Shown here piece after piece: positions 17,404 to 24,908 of a stretch of 64,000 nucleotides of DNA. Position numbers and translations under genes: made by a program. Source of the DNA: Paenibacillus agilis. GTDB lineage: Bacteria > Bacillota > Bacilli > Paenibacillales > Paenibacillaceae. The stretch is taken from contig NZ_VNJK01000001.1 in the NCBI RefSeq assembly GCF_007786455.1, positions 1,820,074 through 1,884,073 on the forward strand, read 5' to 3'. Under the pieces are notes generated by a model, which worked only from the letters and a program-made list of their open reading frames with translations, made no database searches and was not told the DNA's origin. The stretch's first letter is position 1; each line of letters starts with the position of its first letter.

Positions 17404-17853
17404 ATGAATCAATTTACGAAATTAATTGCTGAAACGATCGGCTTTAAGACAACGGAGCAAGTAGCAGCAACAGCAACGGTCGGGGCGTTCGGAACAATGG
17501 CCGCTTATATGTTTGGAGGATGGCCAACATTGCTGCAGGTGTTACTTATGATGGTCATCATCGATTATGTATCTGGAATTACTGCAGCAGGATTGACAGG
17601 AACTTTACGCAGCGGAATTGGATTTATTGGTATCGCTAGAAAGATACTCATTTTTCTTATTGTTGCCATAGCTCACCAAGTAGATCTTGTGCTAGGTGAT
17701 CAGCACATGATACGAGACGCGACGATTTTCTTCTACATGGCTAACGAACTACTCTCCATTATCGAGAATGCAGGTCGTATGGGCGTTCCTGTTCCATCTG
17801 TCATCCGAAAGGCAATAGAAATCTTGAAGGACAAGGAAGGTGGTAAACGATGA
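17404..17853 (+). CDS. phage holin (Cph1/TcdE-like family)
   Basis: The roughly 149-residue protein has three to four hydrophobic segments (AAYMFGGWPTLLQVLLMMVIIDYVSGI, GIARKILIFLIVAIAHQVDLVL, FFYMANELLSIIENAG) in the pattern of holin family 4. It ends with a short charged tail (VIRKAIEILKDKEGGKR). Holins open the membrane so the amidase can reach the wall. ATG 17404 has GGGGG eight bases upstream; ATG 17383 is an alternative dual start, which is common in holins. It overlaps the amidase start by 4 bases. Confidence 0.85.
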   Translation: MNQFTKLIAETIGFKTTEQVAATATVGAFGTMAAYMFGGWPTLLQVLLMMVIIDYVSGITAAGLTGTLRSGIGFIGIARKILIFLIVAIAHQVDLVLGDQHMIRDATIFFYMANELLSIIENAGRMGVPVPSVIRKAIEILKDKEGGKR

Positions 17854-18551
17854 AAATCGCCCAGATGGGAAATGAGCATACCAATTCTAGCAGCCGTAAG
17901 GGGCATGTTCCGTTTGTAATTGTAAATCACATAAGTTCAAGCACTATGAGCAGTATGGATAACTGGTTCCGCAGCAGCGGGAACGAGGTTTCATCTGCTC
18001 ATTTCGGTGTGTCCAAAGACGGACGCGTACACCAGTATGTCGATATCAAGCTTGCTGCTTGGGCTAATGGTTTAAAGGCAGCGGCTATTCCTAATGCTCC
18101 ATCCATTGTTGTTAAAGAAATGAAGGTCAATCCGAACTTATACACAATCAGCATTGAGCACGAAGGCACAGACGGAAATCTAACCGAAGCACAGTTCACA
18201 GCATCTGTTTGGCTTCACGGTCATATCCAAGCAGAAGTTAAACGGATATGGGGCAAAATTATCAAACTCGACGCTCGGCACGTTATCGGACATTGTCACA
18301 TCGATCCGATTCGAAAAGCAAGCTGCCCTGGTCCTAGGTTTCCGTGGGATAGACTATATCAAGTATTGAAAGGGGAAGAAGAAATGTTGGAAAAAGTAAA
18401 GGTTGATGTTAACGGCAAAAAAGTTGGGGAAGGACTATTAGTCAACGGCATAACCTACGTTCCCGTCCGAGTAGTGGGGGAAGCTTTGGGCGCGGTGGTA
18501 GATTGGAACGAGAAGAACAAGACGGTCAAATTAACTCCTCGGGAGGGTTGA
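17850..18551 (+). CDS. endolysin: N-acetylmuramoyl-L-alanine amidase with stalk domain
   Basis: Residues ~1-170 form an Amidase_2 (T7 lysozyme/PGRP) domain. Zinc-ligand candidates are His27 in VNHISSS and His/Cys in GHCHIDPIRKASCPG, and AHFGVSKDGRVHQYV and ISIEHEG are typical core motifs. The last 50 residues (VDVNGKKVGEGLLVNGITYVPVRVVGEALGA) are a copper-amine-oxidase-like stalk domain that in Paenibacilli often decorates secreted proteins and probably binds the cell wall. The enzyme cleaves the amide between MurNAc and the peptide. It is coupled to the holin by a 4-base overlap. Confidence 0.92.
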   Translation: MKIAQMGNEHTNSSSRKGHVPFVIVNHISSSTMSSMDNWFRSSGNEVSSAHFGVSKDGRVHQYVDIKLAAWANGLKAAAIPNAPSIVVKEMKVNPNLYTISIEHEGTDGNLTEAQFTASVWLHGHIQAEVKRIWGKIIKLDARHVIGHCHIDPIRKASCPGPRFPWDRLYQVLKGEEEMLEKVKVDVNGKKVGEGLLVNGITYVPVRVVGEALGAVVDWNEKNKTVKLTPREG

Positions 18552-18556
18552 GGAGC

Positions 18557-18718
18557 ATGGCCGTAAAATTTATAACGCCTTCAAGTAAAGTTGAAATTCA
18601 AGCGAAGAGCTTTGATAAACTACCAGATTTGAAAGATCACAACGATGGAAGCGAAGCCTTAATACTTGACACTGGCGAAGTATTCCGTTGGGGTGAGGGT
18701 GAATGGCACAGAATTTAG
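18557..18718 (+). CDS. small phage protein of unknown function
   Basis: A 53-residue protein (starting MAVKFITPSSKVEIQAKSF) lies between the amidase and the SGNH hydrolase. It has GGAGG at 18542-18546 and ends 16 bases inside the next ORF. The ILDTGEVFRWGEGEWHRI end is a short beta hairpin often seen in phage tail-associated small proteins. No function is assignable. Confidence 0.6.
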   Translation: MAVKFITPSSKVEIQAKSFDKLPDLKDHNDGSEALILDTGEVFRWGEGEWHRI

Positions 18719-19821
18719 GCATGGTAGCAGCGGTAGCTAAGTCTATGGTTATGAGATACCAGAAGCCACAGATTCGTAGCTCGAAGAAGGTGGCGCTCGG
18801 GGACTCGATAACGTTTGGCAATGAAGCAAATGTCCGCCAGTATCCAACATGGTTATCATGGGCAACCAACAGTATGGTTATCAATGCAGGGGTAAACGGA
18901 AATAGATTAGATCAAATGCTTGCTAGGCTGGATATAGACGTGATTGCTCATCGCCCAGGTAGTTGTATAATCTGCGGTGGAACCAATGACGGAAACAGTG
19001 GACGGCCATTGCAAGCAGTTGCAGCAGACTTCAAAGCCATTACAGCCAAACTTGTCGCCAATAACATTGATCCGATAATTTGTTCAGTTCTGCCGCGAGA
19101 TGACAACCTAGCAATCATGCCATTCATATATCGCTTGAATGAATGGCTGCAAACATTTTGTCTGCAGCAAGGTTTTATATTTATTGATTTATTTTCCGTG
19201 TTTGCTGATGAAAAAGGATTGCCTAAGCCAGGCTATTTGCTGACAGACAAGCTACACCCGACGCAGCTCGGAATGAGAGTTATTGCCGAGACTATTGCCG
19301 CGCATTTGCCAACAACCAAGTTGCTTCCAGTAGTAGCAAAAGGAGACACTTCGACAACTGTGCCTAATCCACTCTTTGCAACTGGTACCCACGAAGTAGC
19401 AGCGGGTTGGGGGAAGTACGGCAGCGCGGGGAATCTGCTAAAGTTTAATCGAGCAGACGGTTGGCAGACAGTTGAGAAGGATATAGGCAACGCATTGCAA
19501 ACGGGCGGCTTCCAAGTCAAGCTTCCATCAAGCCTGGTCGAAAATAGGTCATACAGAGTGGAAATGGACATGGACTTTAGGAGCAACTTGGACTCCGTAT
19601 GCACTTCATATTTCCAGTTCAAGAGTGCAGCGGGCGTGGTGCTAAATGGAGCTGTGTATCTGCTTAGGTCTCCAACGCTTAGGAGAATAGACAGGCTGAG
19701 AGTCACGGCTGATATTGCTGTGCCTGCTGGAACGGTTAGCACGGAGTGGATAACCTTCGGCCAATCCGTTGATTCATTCACGCTGCGAATAGCCAATCCA
19801 CGTATTGTTGAAAATCTCTAA
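18703..19821 (+). CDS. phage-borne SGNH/GDSL hydrolase with C-terminal beta domain
   Basis: Residues ~28-190 form an SGNH hydrolase: block I GDSIT (nucleophile Ser35), the Gly in NAGVNGNRLDQ, block III GGTND (92-96) and block V DKLH (Asp182, His185). The catalytic set is intact. Residues ~205-372 form a beta-rich domain (AAGWGKYGSAGNLLKFNRADGWQ) of carbohydrate-binding type. It probably removes acyl groups from a host polymer or glycan; the substrate is unknown. It is the last gene of the late block, before a strong terminator. Confidence 0.8.
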   Translation: MAQNLGMVAAVAKSMVMRYQKPQIRSSKKVALGDSITFGNEANVRQYPTWLSWATNSMVINAGVNGNRLDQMLARLDIDVIAHRPGSCIICGGTNDGNSGRPLQAVAADFKAITAKLVANNIDPIICSVLPRDDNLAIMPFIYRLNEWLQTFCLQQGFIFIDLFSVFADEKGLPKPGYLLTDKLHPTQLGMRVIAETIAAHLPTTKLLPVVAKGDTSTTVPNPLFATGTHEVAAGWGKYGSAGNLLKFNRADGWQTVEKDIGNALQTGGFQVKLPSSLVENRSYRVEMDMDFRSNLDSVCTSYFQFKSAAGVVLNGAVYLLRSPTLRRIDRLRVTADIAVPAGTVSTEWITFGQSVDSFTLRIANPRIVENL

Positions 19822-19888
19822 GGTAAGTAATTAAACATAGACATTACAACGATTAGGTGATAATCTTGTTCCATACACTTTCGGCATT

Positions 19889-19928
19889 AAAAAGAGCCGC
19901 AAGGGATTTGTCCCTAGCGGCTCTTTTT
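19889..19928. terminator. bidirectional intrinsic terminator at the end of the phage late block
   Basis: A twelve-base-pair stem AAAAAGAGCCGC with GCGGCTCTTTTT (arms 19889-19900 and 19917-19928) carries A- and T-runs on either side. It serves the plus late operon and the convergent minus gene. Confidence 0.9.
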
Positions 19929-19944
19929 CTATTTGAAATACATA

Positions 19945-21171
19945 TCAAATAATTCTACTTTCTTCAGATTGTCTAGCAAACCAACGAATTATTTGACTGG
20001 CCACTGTTTTAAGGCAGGTAGCAAAGTCACCTAATTGATCTTCAGGGCATTCATACCCCTTTAACCTATAATTAGTTTTTGCATGAGCAATCCTGTTCCT
20101 TGTATCTGAAATTGCTGAGGCTAATTCTTCAAGACATTTTGATCTTTCTTCTTTGCTACTGCTTAAATCGAATTTTTTAATTTTCTTTAAAAATGGGGGA
20201 GCGAATGATACCAAATCCATAATGTCACAGCATGTTTCAATAGTCAATTTAATTGCTTGGCTATCTTTAGTTCTAAGTTTATGTTCATCATATAATTTTT
20301 CAAGCTCAAGTATGAAATTAGCGTCTGGTTTTAGTGAGGTAGGACTATGAAGTTTTTTAGTAATTGAATCGACCATTTCTTTACGTAAAACCGTTTGGGA
20401 TACATATTCAATGACTTTAGTGTACATAAGGATTAGAAATTCAGGATCACGAATCTCATTAGCGGAATTGTAAATGTTAATAACATCAGATAGCCCCTTT
20501 CCTTGTAACAAAGGTCTTAATCTAATCGGGTCATCGTTAAACTCATCTTCCTCAATATCTTCCCCTATGAAATTTTGTCTGTTGGGGGTGTATAGATTTA
20601 ATCCCAAACTAGTTCCTAATTCAAAAATGAAAGCCTGGACAATAGCGTCGATTGATTCTTCTTCTATTGTTTCGGATGATGTGATTTCTATAAAAAGATC
20701 TGACTCTAGTAGTGGAGGGAAATATTTATCATAAAGCCGATCCATAGTTAGACGCAGGCTATAACAATTTAATCCATTTCTTAAGGACACTGTTATTTTT
20801 TTTGAATTCCATATATCAGTAATTTTCAACTCATCTACAGGTATAAAGTCAAGTTCATATTTCTCATGACAGTCAGTATAGACTAGAACTCGATTCGAAC
20901 TAATAAATTTGGAATCATTAACTATTTTCCCGTTTTTCGCATCGTTAATTAGGTTATGGAATTCTAGGAAGTTAGTACGTTCAGTAAGAGAAAAAATAGC
21001 ACTTTCTCCTGGTAGAAGAACCACTAGTTCCGTCTCCTTACTAATTTTTATAAATTCATTATAGAATTTCTCCTTATTATCATACGAAATCAAGATTCCG
21101 TATTCATCGCAAAACTCTTTAATCTCATTGAATTTTTTCTCCAAATCATGTGTACAAAAGGTAATCTCCAT
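19945..21171 (-). CDS. unknown protein with C-terminal HEPN-like RxxxxH motif
   Basis: This 408-residue protein belongs to no family I can name. Near the C-terminus it has RNRIAH (Arg358 to His363), embedded in helices (ELASAISDTRNRIAHAKTNYRL), the pattern of HEPN ribonucleases. Residues 1-250 are a mix of strands and helices without a clear motif. HEPN proteins often act in abortive infection and toxin systems, so a prophage-carried defence function is plausible but inferred. It is a single gene facing the phage late block and shares that terminator. The base composition is AT-richer than the phage genes. Confidence 0.6.
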   Translation of the reverse strand: MEITFCTHDLEKKFNEIKEFCDEYGILISYDNKEKFYNEFIKISKETELVVLLPGESAIFSLTERTNFLEFHNLINDAKNGKIVNDSKFISSNRVLVYTDCHEKYELDFIPVDELKITDIWNSKKITVSLRNGLNCYSLRLTMDRLYDKYFPPLLESDLFIEITSSETIEEESIDAIVQAFIFELGTSLGLNLYTPNRQNFIGEDIEEDEFNDDPIRLRPLLQGKGLSDVINIYNSANEIRDPEFLILMYTKVIEYVSQTVLRKEMVDSITKKLHSPTSLKPDANFILELEKLYDEHKLRTKDSQAIKLTIETCCDIMDLVSFAPPFLKKIKKFDLSSSKEERSKCLEELASAISDTRNRIAHAKTNYRLKGYECPEDQLGDFATCLKTVASQIIRWFARQSEESRII

Positions 21172-21244
21172 TTAAACGCCCCATTTGTTTTGGTTTCGTT
21201 AGATATCTAGAATGATACCAAAATGTTACATGTTATGCCATATA

Positions 21245-21281
21245 AAACAGCCCCACGGCACTACATCCATTGGGGCTGTTT
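21245..21281. terminator. strong intrinsic terminator downstream of the recombinase-like gene
   Basis: The perfect eleven-base-pair stem AAACAGCCCCA (21245-21255) pairs with TGGGGCTGTTT (21271-21281). It is symmetric and lies beyond the 3' end of the minus gene at 21326. Confidence 0.85.
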
Positions 21282-21325
21282 CGATACTCCATGCACAAAC
21301 TTTTTTCGAAGGCTACATTTAAAAG

Positions 21326-21898
21326 TTAAATTAATTCGAACGCACACTCAGTGTCGAGTATATATCGGCCATCATCTAATTTGATGATTGTATTAAACGG
21401 CTCCACGTCATCGGATCTTACGATAGTGCCATGGTATTCAATCTGCGGCTTGCCGTTAAAGCTAACTAGTACTTTTGATCCTACTTCCGTACCTTGCTCA
21501 GGAAATTCGAAGCCATGTCGCACCACGGCCTCTTCTGTTGCTTCGCGCACAAAGTTCGCTAGGCTGAACATCTTTTTCAAATGATCATGACCCAGCGGAT
21601 AACTAGCTGATTTGATTACCGAGTTATTTTTCTCTAGGAAGTGAATAAACTCGGCTACTTTTAATGAATCTCTATACAATCTATCCAAGCTAGCACAAAT
21701 CACTACAAGCTCTTTATGTTGATCAATCAAGGTTTTCATCTTGTTGAAAGAAGAATGTTTGTCAGAAACGTTTACGTTAACGTCTTGGAATATTTCAATA
21801 ACTTCATATTCAGTTACTTTTGCAAAGTTATTGCACAACTCTATTTGTTTCTGAACAGAAATTAAATCTCGAGCACGTGCGTAGATAACTGCTTTCAT
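21326..21898 (-). CDS. serine recombinase-like protein lacking the catalytic serine
   Basis: The first 130 residues follow the resolvase N-terminal fold: MKAVIYARARDL, SVQKQIELC, LVVICASLDRLYRDS and a long E helix. In active enzymes the motif is YxRVS; here the position of the nucleophilic Ser is Arg (YARAR). The C-terminal 55 residues (GSKVLVSFNGKPQIEYHGTIVRS) are a small beta domain rather than the usual DNA-binding helices. It is probably not a recombinase but a regulator or accessory protein using the fold. AAGGAGAG lies nine bases before the start. Confidence 0.65.
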   Translation of the reverse strand: MKAVIYARARDLISVQKQIELCNNFAKVTEYEVIEIFQDVNVNVSDKHSSFNKMKTLIDQHKELVVICASLDRLYRDSLKVAEFIHFLEKNNSVIKSASYPLGHDHLKKMFSLANFVREATEEAVVRHGFEFPEQGTEVGSKVLVSFNGKPQIEYHGTIVRSDDVEPFNTIIKLDDGRYILDTECAFELI

Positions 21899-21977
21899 AC
21901 AACACTCTCCTTAATATTTTTACTATTTTCATAACCAAAGTTTAACATCGGAGAAGGTGATAAGGAAATGAATTAAT

Positions 21978-22169
21978 TTATAATTTTGTCAATGTTAAAT
22001 CTCCAGTAATATGGTTTATATCTAAGCTGTAGGTTGCAGCAATACGTTCAAACTGACAGTTTTCCGTGCTTGCAAGGCAGTGGGGACATTTTTTTGTATC
22101 GATTAAAACAATATCGTGAAACGGCTGCCAACATAATTGGCAAGACGTTTGTAAAACATCTATACGCAT
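21978..22169 (-). CDS. small zinc-ribbon-like protein
   Basis: The 63-residue protein (starting MRIDVLQTSCQLCWQPFH) has two CxxC pairs, CQLC and CPHC about 20 residues apart, a zinc-ribbon signature. ATG at 22169 has a perfect GGGAGG eight bases upstream; an earlier Met at 22199 has none. Function is unknown. Confidence 0.6.
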   Translation of the reverse strand: MRIDVLQTSCQLCWQPFHDIVLIDTKKCPHCLASTENCQFERIAATYSLDINHITGDLTLTKL

Positions 22170-22258
22170 ATACTTAATTCCTCCCATATCTAACCGCATT
22201 GTGTGGATCGATTATGGAGTAGGTGCGGTCTTAAAAATATTGAGGGACCGAAGCCCCT

Positions 22259-22432
22259 CTATTGTTTAACACGTCTTTCTATTTCATCCCACGTAGTAGC
22301 ACCCAAACAGCTGCCGGCACGTACGCGGCTGATTGCTTCATCTACAGTTAGATTATCCTCGCGCATCCAAAACTTAATACTCATTACATGTCGTTTTATC
22401 TTCTTTTCAAAGGCGCCCTCTAATGTGCTCAT
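22259..22432 (-). CDS. small unknown protein coupled to a TM peptide gene
   Basis: A 57-residue basic protein (MSTLEGAFEKKIKRHVMSI) whose ATG at 22432 overlaps the stop of the upstream membrane-peptide ORF as ATGA. That points to translational coupling and fixes the start; an in-frame Met five codons earlier lies inside the upstream gene. It has no recognised family. The second half (NLTVDEAISRVRAG) looks helical. Confidence 0.5.
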   Translation of the reverse strand: MSTLEGAFEKKIKRHVMSIKFWMREDNLTVDEAISRVRAGSCLGATTWDEIERRVKQ

Positions 22433-22518
22433 TTTACTACCACCCAAAGCAATGCTAGAAGGACAAGGGTGGTGGATAGCATTACGGCAAATGTTGCTCG
22501 TTGCATCTTGCTCATCAT
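22429..22518 (-). CDS. 29-residue single-transmembrane peptide
   Basis: AGGAGG followed by five Ts precedes ATGATG at 22518. The ORF encodes a 29-residue peptide, of which about 20 residues from the middle on (FAVMLSTTLVLLALLWVVVK) are one hydrophobic helix. Stop TGA overlaps the next start (ATGA). Near-perfect translation signals and the coupled neighbour argue that it is real. Type I toxin, holin-like or regulatory membrane peptide are options; none is shown. Confidence 0.55.
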   Translation of the reverse strand: MMSKMQRATFAVMLSTTLVLLALLWVVVK

Positions 22519-22599
22519 AAAAACCTCCTAGTTATGATATACTGTGGATAAGACGACCGACCTTGGGTGCCTGCCCCCGAAGGGGCAAGCACTTTCTAA

Positions 22600-22815
22600 T
22601 CATTTTTCTTTTAATAAGAAAATGACTAGGGTGATCACTGCAATCAAGAGATTAATCATCGCCGTGAGAAGTGGGATTATCTCTTTGATCTTGGATCGGT
22701 CGTCTTTTTGCTGTGTTTGTTGTTGCTCTGGCTGTTCTTCCTCAGTATGTGGTTCTACTAATTCCTTTACCTGTGCTTGCTCAGGTCTATGTTTCTTGTG
22801 TTTTCGCTTTGCCAT
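22600..22815 (-). CDS. small membrane protein with polar Gln/Glu-rich N-terminus
   Basis: The 71-residue product has a basic start (MAKRKHKKHRPEQ), a Gln/Glu/Lys-rich middle and one C-terminal hydrophobic helix (IIPLLTAMINLLIAVITLVIFLL). AGAGGAGGTGAAACG precedes ATG, and a good sigma-A promoter (next entries) lies upstream. Small proteins of this build occur in Gram-positive phages and mobile elements; role unknown. Confidence 0.6.
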   Translation of the reverse strand: MAKRKHKKHRPEQAQVKELVEPHTEEEQPEQQQTQQKDDRSKIKEIIPLLTAMINLLIAVITLVIFLLKEK

Positions 22816-22841
22816 CGTTTCACCTCCTCTCTACATTTTCT

Positions 22842-22870
22842 ATAATATACTTGCGTGAGTACATAGTCAA
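22842..22870 (-). promoter_or_regulatory. sigma-A promoter for the minus-strand small genes
   Basis: Reading the minus strand, TTGACT (22865-22870) and TATTAT (22842-22847) are separated by 17 bases. Repeat 1 of the operator-like set lies inside this promoter, which starts the 22815 gene and probably the small genes downstream. Confidence 0.7.
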
Positions 22871-22930
22871 TAAGTATTTATACTTGCGCTAGTATATTTT
22901 TCGGGTGTTTCATATACTTGCGTGAGGAAA
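22846..22930. repeat. three operator-like repeats between divergent promoters
   Basis: TATACTTGCG occurs at 22846, 22879 and 22913, about 33-34 bases (close to three helical turns) apart. The middle copy extends to an imperfect palindrome TATACTTGCGCTAGTATA (22879-22896); the first continues as GTGAGTA, the third as GTGAGGA. Copy 1 overlaps the minus promoter, copy 3 the -35 of the plus promoter. They are most simply binding sites for the adjacent ribbon-helix-helix protein. Confidence 0.7.
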
Positions 22931-22946
22931 CCTTGAGTGATAAGAT
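22918..22946 (+). promoter_or_regulatory. promoter for the ribbon-helix-helix gene
   Basis: TTGCGT (22918-22923) and TAAGAT (22941-22946) are spaced by 17 bases, 19 bases ahead of the gene. The -35 lies within operator-like repeat 3, so self-repression is likely. Confidence 0.55.
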
Positions 22947-22964
22947 TGTAGTAAGAAAGGAAAG

Positions 22965-23192
22965 ATGAGTATGGACGAAAAGAAGGGTACACCTGCAACC
23001 CGCGCTAAAAATAAATACAACGCTGCAAATTATGATCGTTTGTATCCTTACGCCCCAAAGGGAAGAAAAGAAGTGTATGAAGCTGCGGCTACGAAAGCTG
23101 GATATAGTCTGAATGAATATATAATTAAATCAATAGAAGAAAAAATTGAACGTGATGAAAATAAGTGCAATAAAAAAGAGCCACAGGAATAG
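22965..23192 (+). CDS. Arc-like ribbon-helix-helix DNA-binding protein
   Basis: The 75-residue basic protein contains the Arc-type pattern near residues 22-60: YDRLYPYAPKGRKEVYEAAATKAG then YSLNEYIIKSIEEKIE. RHH proteins bind tandem short repeats as dimers or tetramers. It lies directly beside three such repeats and a divergent promoter, so it probably represses itself and the minus-strand small genes. It ends in an acidic/basic tail that overlaps a terminator. Confidence 0.75.
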   Translation: MSMDEKKGTPATRAKNKYNAANYDRLYPYAPKGRKEVYEAAATKAGYSLNEYIIKSIEEKIERDENKCNKKEPQE

Positions 23193-23205
23193 TCTGGGCT
23201 CTTTT
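23174..23205. terminator. bidirectional terminator overlapping the end of the RHH gene
   Basis: AAAAGAGCC (23174-23182) pairs with GGCTCTTTT (23197-23205). It serves the plus RHH gene and the convergent gene ending at 23224. Confidence 0.85.
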
Positions 23206-23223
23206 ATTATGTATATATTAAGA

Positions 23224-23766
23224 TTATGTTTGTTTCTTGTTTCGTTCTTCAACTTCCTTAAATCTTTGTACTAGATAGCTAGTTTTATAAGAATTCTCAA
23301 TCGCTTTTTCCCAATCCTTTACTTTGGATTTTAGAAAATTAAATTCATCCCTAGATAATTCACTTAGAAGCCCTCCCTCATATCTCATAACAAGTAAGAA
23401 TGATTGATACAACTCAATTGTCATGATTGATGAGAGTGTATTGACTTTTAGTAGATCGTATTTTGCTGAGTTGTATTCATTTATTTGTAAATCATTTTGC
23501 AGTGTGATTATATCACCAGATGCATGAAATGCATCATAACCGACTATCAAGTATTCCTTCAAATACATTAACTTATTCGAATTAAGCACGATTTCGTTTT
23601 CTAAGAACACCTTAATAATATCGTTTGCTTTTTCTTTTTCTTCAGAAATTTTTGAATTTTCTTGTAGTTCTAAAATCTTGAATTGATTTTTAGCTTGATA
23701 TCGTGCTCCTAAATATGTTGCTACTCCTCCAATAAGAGCACCTATTAAACCTATCCATACTTCCAT
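23224..23766 (-). CDS. membrane-anchored coiled-coil protein, unknown function
   Basis: The 180-residue protein starts with a Gly-rich membrane helix (WIGLIGALIGGVATYLGARY), followed by a charged helical region with coiled-coil character to the end. This one-TM plus cytosolic helix layout is common in phage and island proteins. No enzymatic motif is visible. AAGGATGA lies upstream. Confidence 0.55.
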   Translation of the reverse strand: MEVWIGLIGALIGGVATYLGARYQAKNQFKILELQENSKISEEKEKANDIIKVFLENEIVLNSNKLMYLKEYLIVGYDAFHASGDIITLQNDLQINEYNSAKYDLLKVNTLSSIMTIELYQSFLLVMRYEGGLLSELSRDEFNFLKSKVKDWEKAIENSYKTSYLVQRFKEVEERNKKQT

Positions 23767-24185
23767 TAGAAATCATCCTTCGCTTACATAGTTGTTTGAA
23801 TTACTATTCAACATGTTTTTCTCTCATCCTCTTTATTGAGCATCAGGATAGAGTTTTCTTGGATTAAGAATTGGAATTCTAAAAATAAACTAACTGGATG
23901 AAATAAGAACTAATGATCTCTTCTGGTTGGTGTGAAATGAGTGAATGGCCGGAATAAATCTATACGGAGGGAAAGAAGAAGTCTAAGCGGGATAATATTA
24001 ATTTGTGCCACTGCAAAACAGGTCTGAAAGGATTGAAAGAGCATATGTGTGCACTCTATGCTTTATGGTGCTCACATGCTGAGATAAGCCAGCAGATAGC
24101 AGATCTTTTTCGAAATGAGCAAGCAAAGAAAAGCCACGGGAATAATCCTGTGCTGTTGTTAATCCGTTTTGATGATTTGTTTCGG
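23767..24185. other. 420-base stretch with no convincing gene
   Basis: The plus strand has an open frame from 23958 to 24191 that could start only at TTG 24003 (MCHCKTGLKGL). Its composition is odd, no ribosome binding site is near that TTG, and I do not call it. GGAGGG at 23966-23971 has no start at proper distance. The rest looks like upstream region of the minus gene. Confidence 0.4.
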
Positions 24186-24214
24186 TTGTAAAATTCTAAG
24201 TTTTTTAGTAAAAT
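24186..24214 (+). promoter_or_regulatory. putative promoter for the XRE-ImmA partner operon
   Basis: TTGTAA (24186-24191), 17 bases, then TAAAAT (24209-24214), 34 bases before GTG 24249. Moderate match only. Confidence 0.4.
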
Positions 24215-24248
24215 GGTTGTAAGGAATAATTTTCAAGGGGGATTGAGT

Positions 24249-24908
24249 GTGAATTTAATAGTTCCAGTAGATGCTGCTGAAATCATAAAACTTGAGTATA
24301 GTCGAAGTGTTCGTTCCAGAATTATCAAGCTAGTCGAACAGGGATACATACTTGCTAATGAGGCTACTCGTCATGTATCATTTTTAAATTGGGATCTAGG
24401 AAAGAGACATGAAGGATATCTTAGGCCGTTAGCAATTAACTATCTCTTTAAAAAAGATATAGAGCAGAATCTTCTTCCGTTGTCTTACTCGTACGAATTT
24501 AATAAGAATAAGAGTCATAAATACTTAGTGTTCCAAAAAGGAAATGTGAAAATGACACTAAGTCAAACCAGTACAAGTAAGTCAGTGGCTAGGCCAGCTT
24601 TTTTTAGAGATAAGCTGCAAGAAACAAATCAAATTCGCTTCAATCTTTTTAATGAGGAAATGATTTTGAATGATAGCCCAGAGTATTATATGTTGTTGAC
24701 TTATAGCTCTGGTGGAGAAACACCAAGATTTATCAATATTGGAATGCCAGGAAAAGATGCATGGATTGAAAAGGTGAATTTACTCTCTGAACCTCATTTG
24801 GTTCAAATTGATGGCCAAGACATCGATAAAGAAGAAGTTATTCAACAAGAGAACCTTATTGGTCTAAAACAGTTTGTAAAAGAGGTGGAAGAAGGTGGAG
24901 GTAAGTAA
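24249..24908 (+). CDS. unknown partner protein of an XRE-ImmA/IrrE gene
   Basis: The 219-residue protein (GTG start 24249, AAGGGGG eight bases upstream) has no family I recognise. It is rich in Lys, Asn and Ser, with a central strand pattern (SHKYLVFQKGNVKMTLSQTS) and an acidic C-terminus. It overlaps the metalloprotease gene by 14 bases, so the two are translated together. In many two-gene modules an XRE-ImmA/IrrE protein controls or antagonises its partner, so this could be the effector; that is inference. Confidence 0.55.
   Translation: MNLIVPVDAAEIIKLEYSRSVRSRIIKLVEQGYILANEATRHVSFLNWDLGKRHEGYLRPLAINYLFKKDIEQNLLPLSYSYEFNKNKSHKYLVFQKGNVKMTLSQTSTSKSVARPAFFRDKLQETNQIRFNLFNEEMILNDSPEYYMLLTYSSGGETPRFINIGMPGKDAWIEKVNLLSEPHLVQIDGQDIDKEEVIQQENLIGLKQFVKEVEEGGGK

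Noticed and set aside
20474-20734. Plus-strand frame within the HEPN-like gene
   Set aside because: It is antisense, Ser-rich and without signals.
22560-22590. Hairpin GCCCCCGAAGGGGC as terminator
   Set aside because: No T-run on either side; left uncalled.
22846-22930. CRISPR array
   Set aside because: Only three short repeats with spacers of equal but tiny length, placed on promoters; no cas genes. They are operator-like.
24003-24191. 62-codon frame starting at TTG
   Set aside because: No ribosome binding site at that TTG, odd composition; kept only as part of an uncalled stretch.
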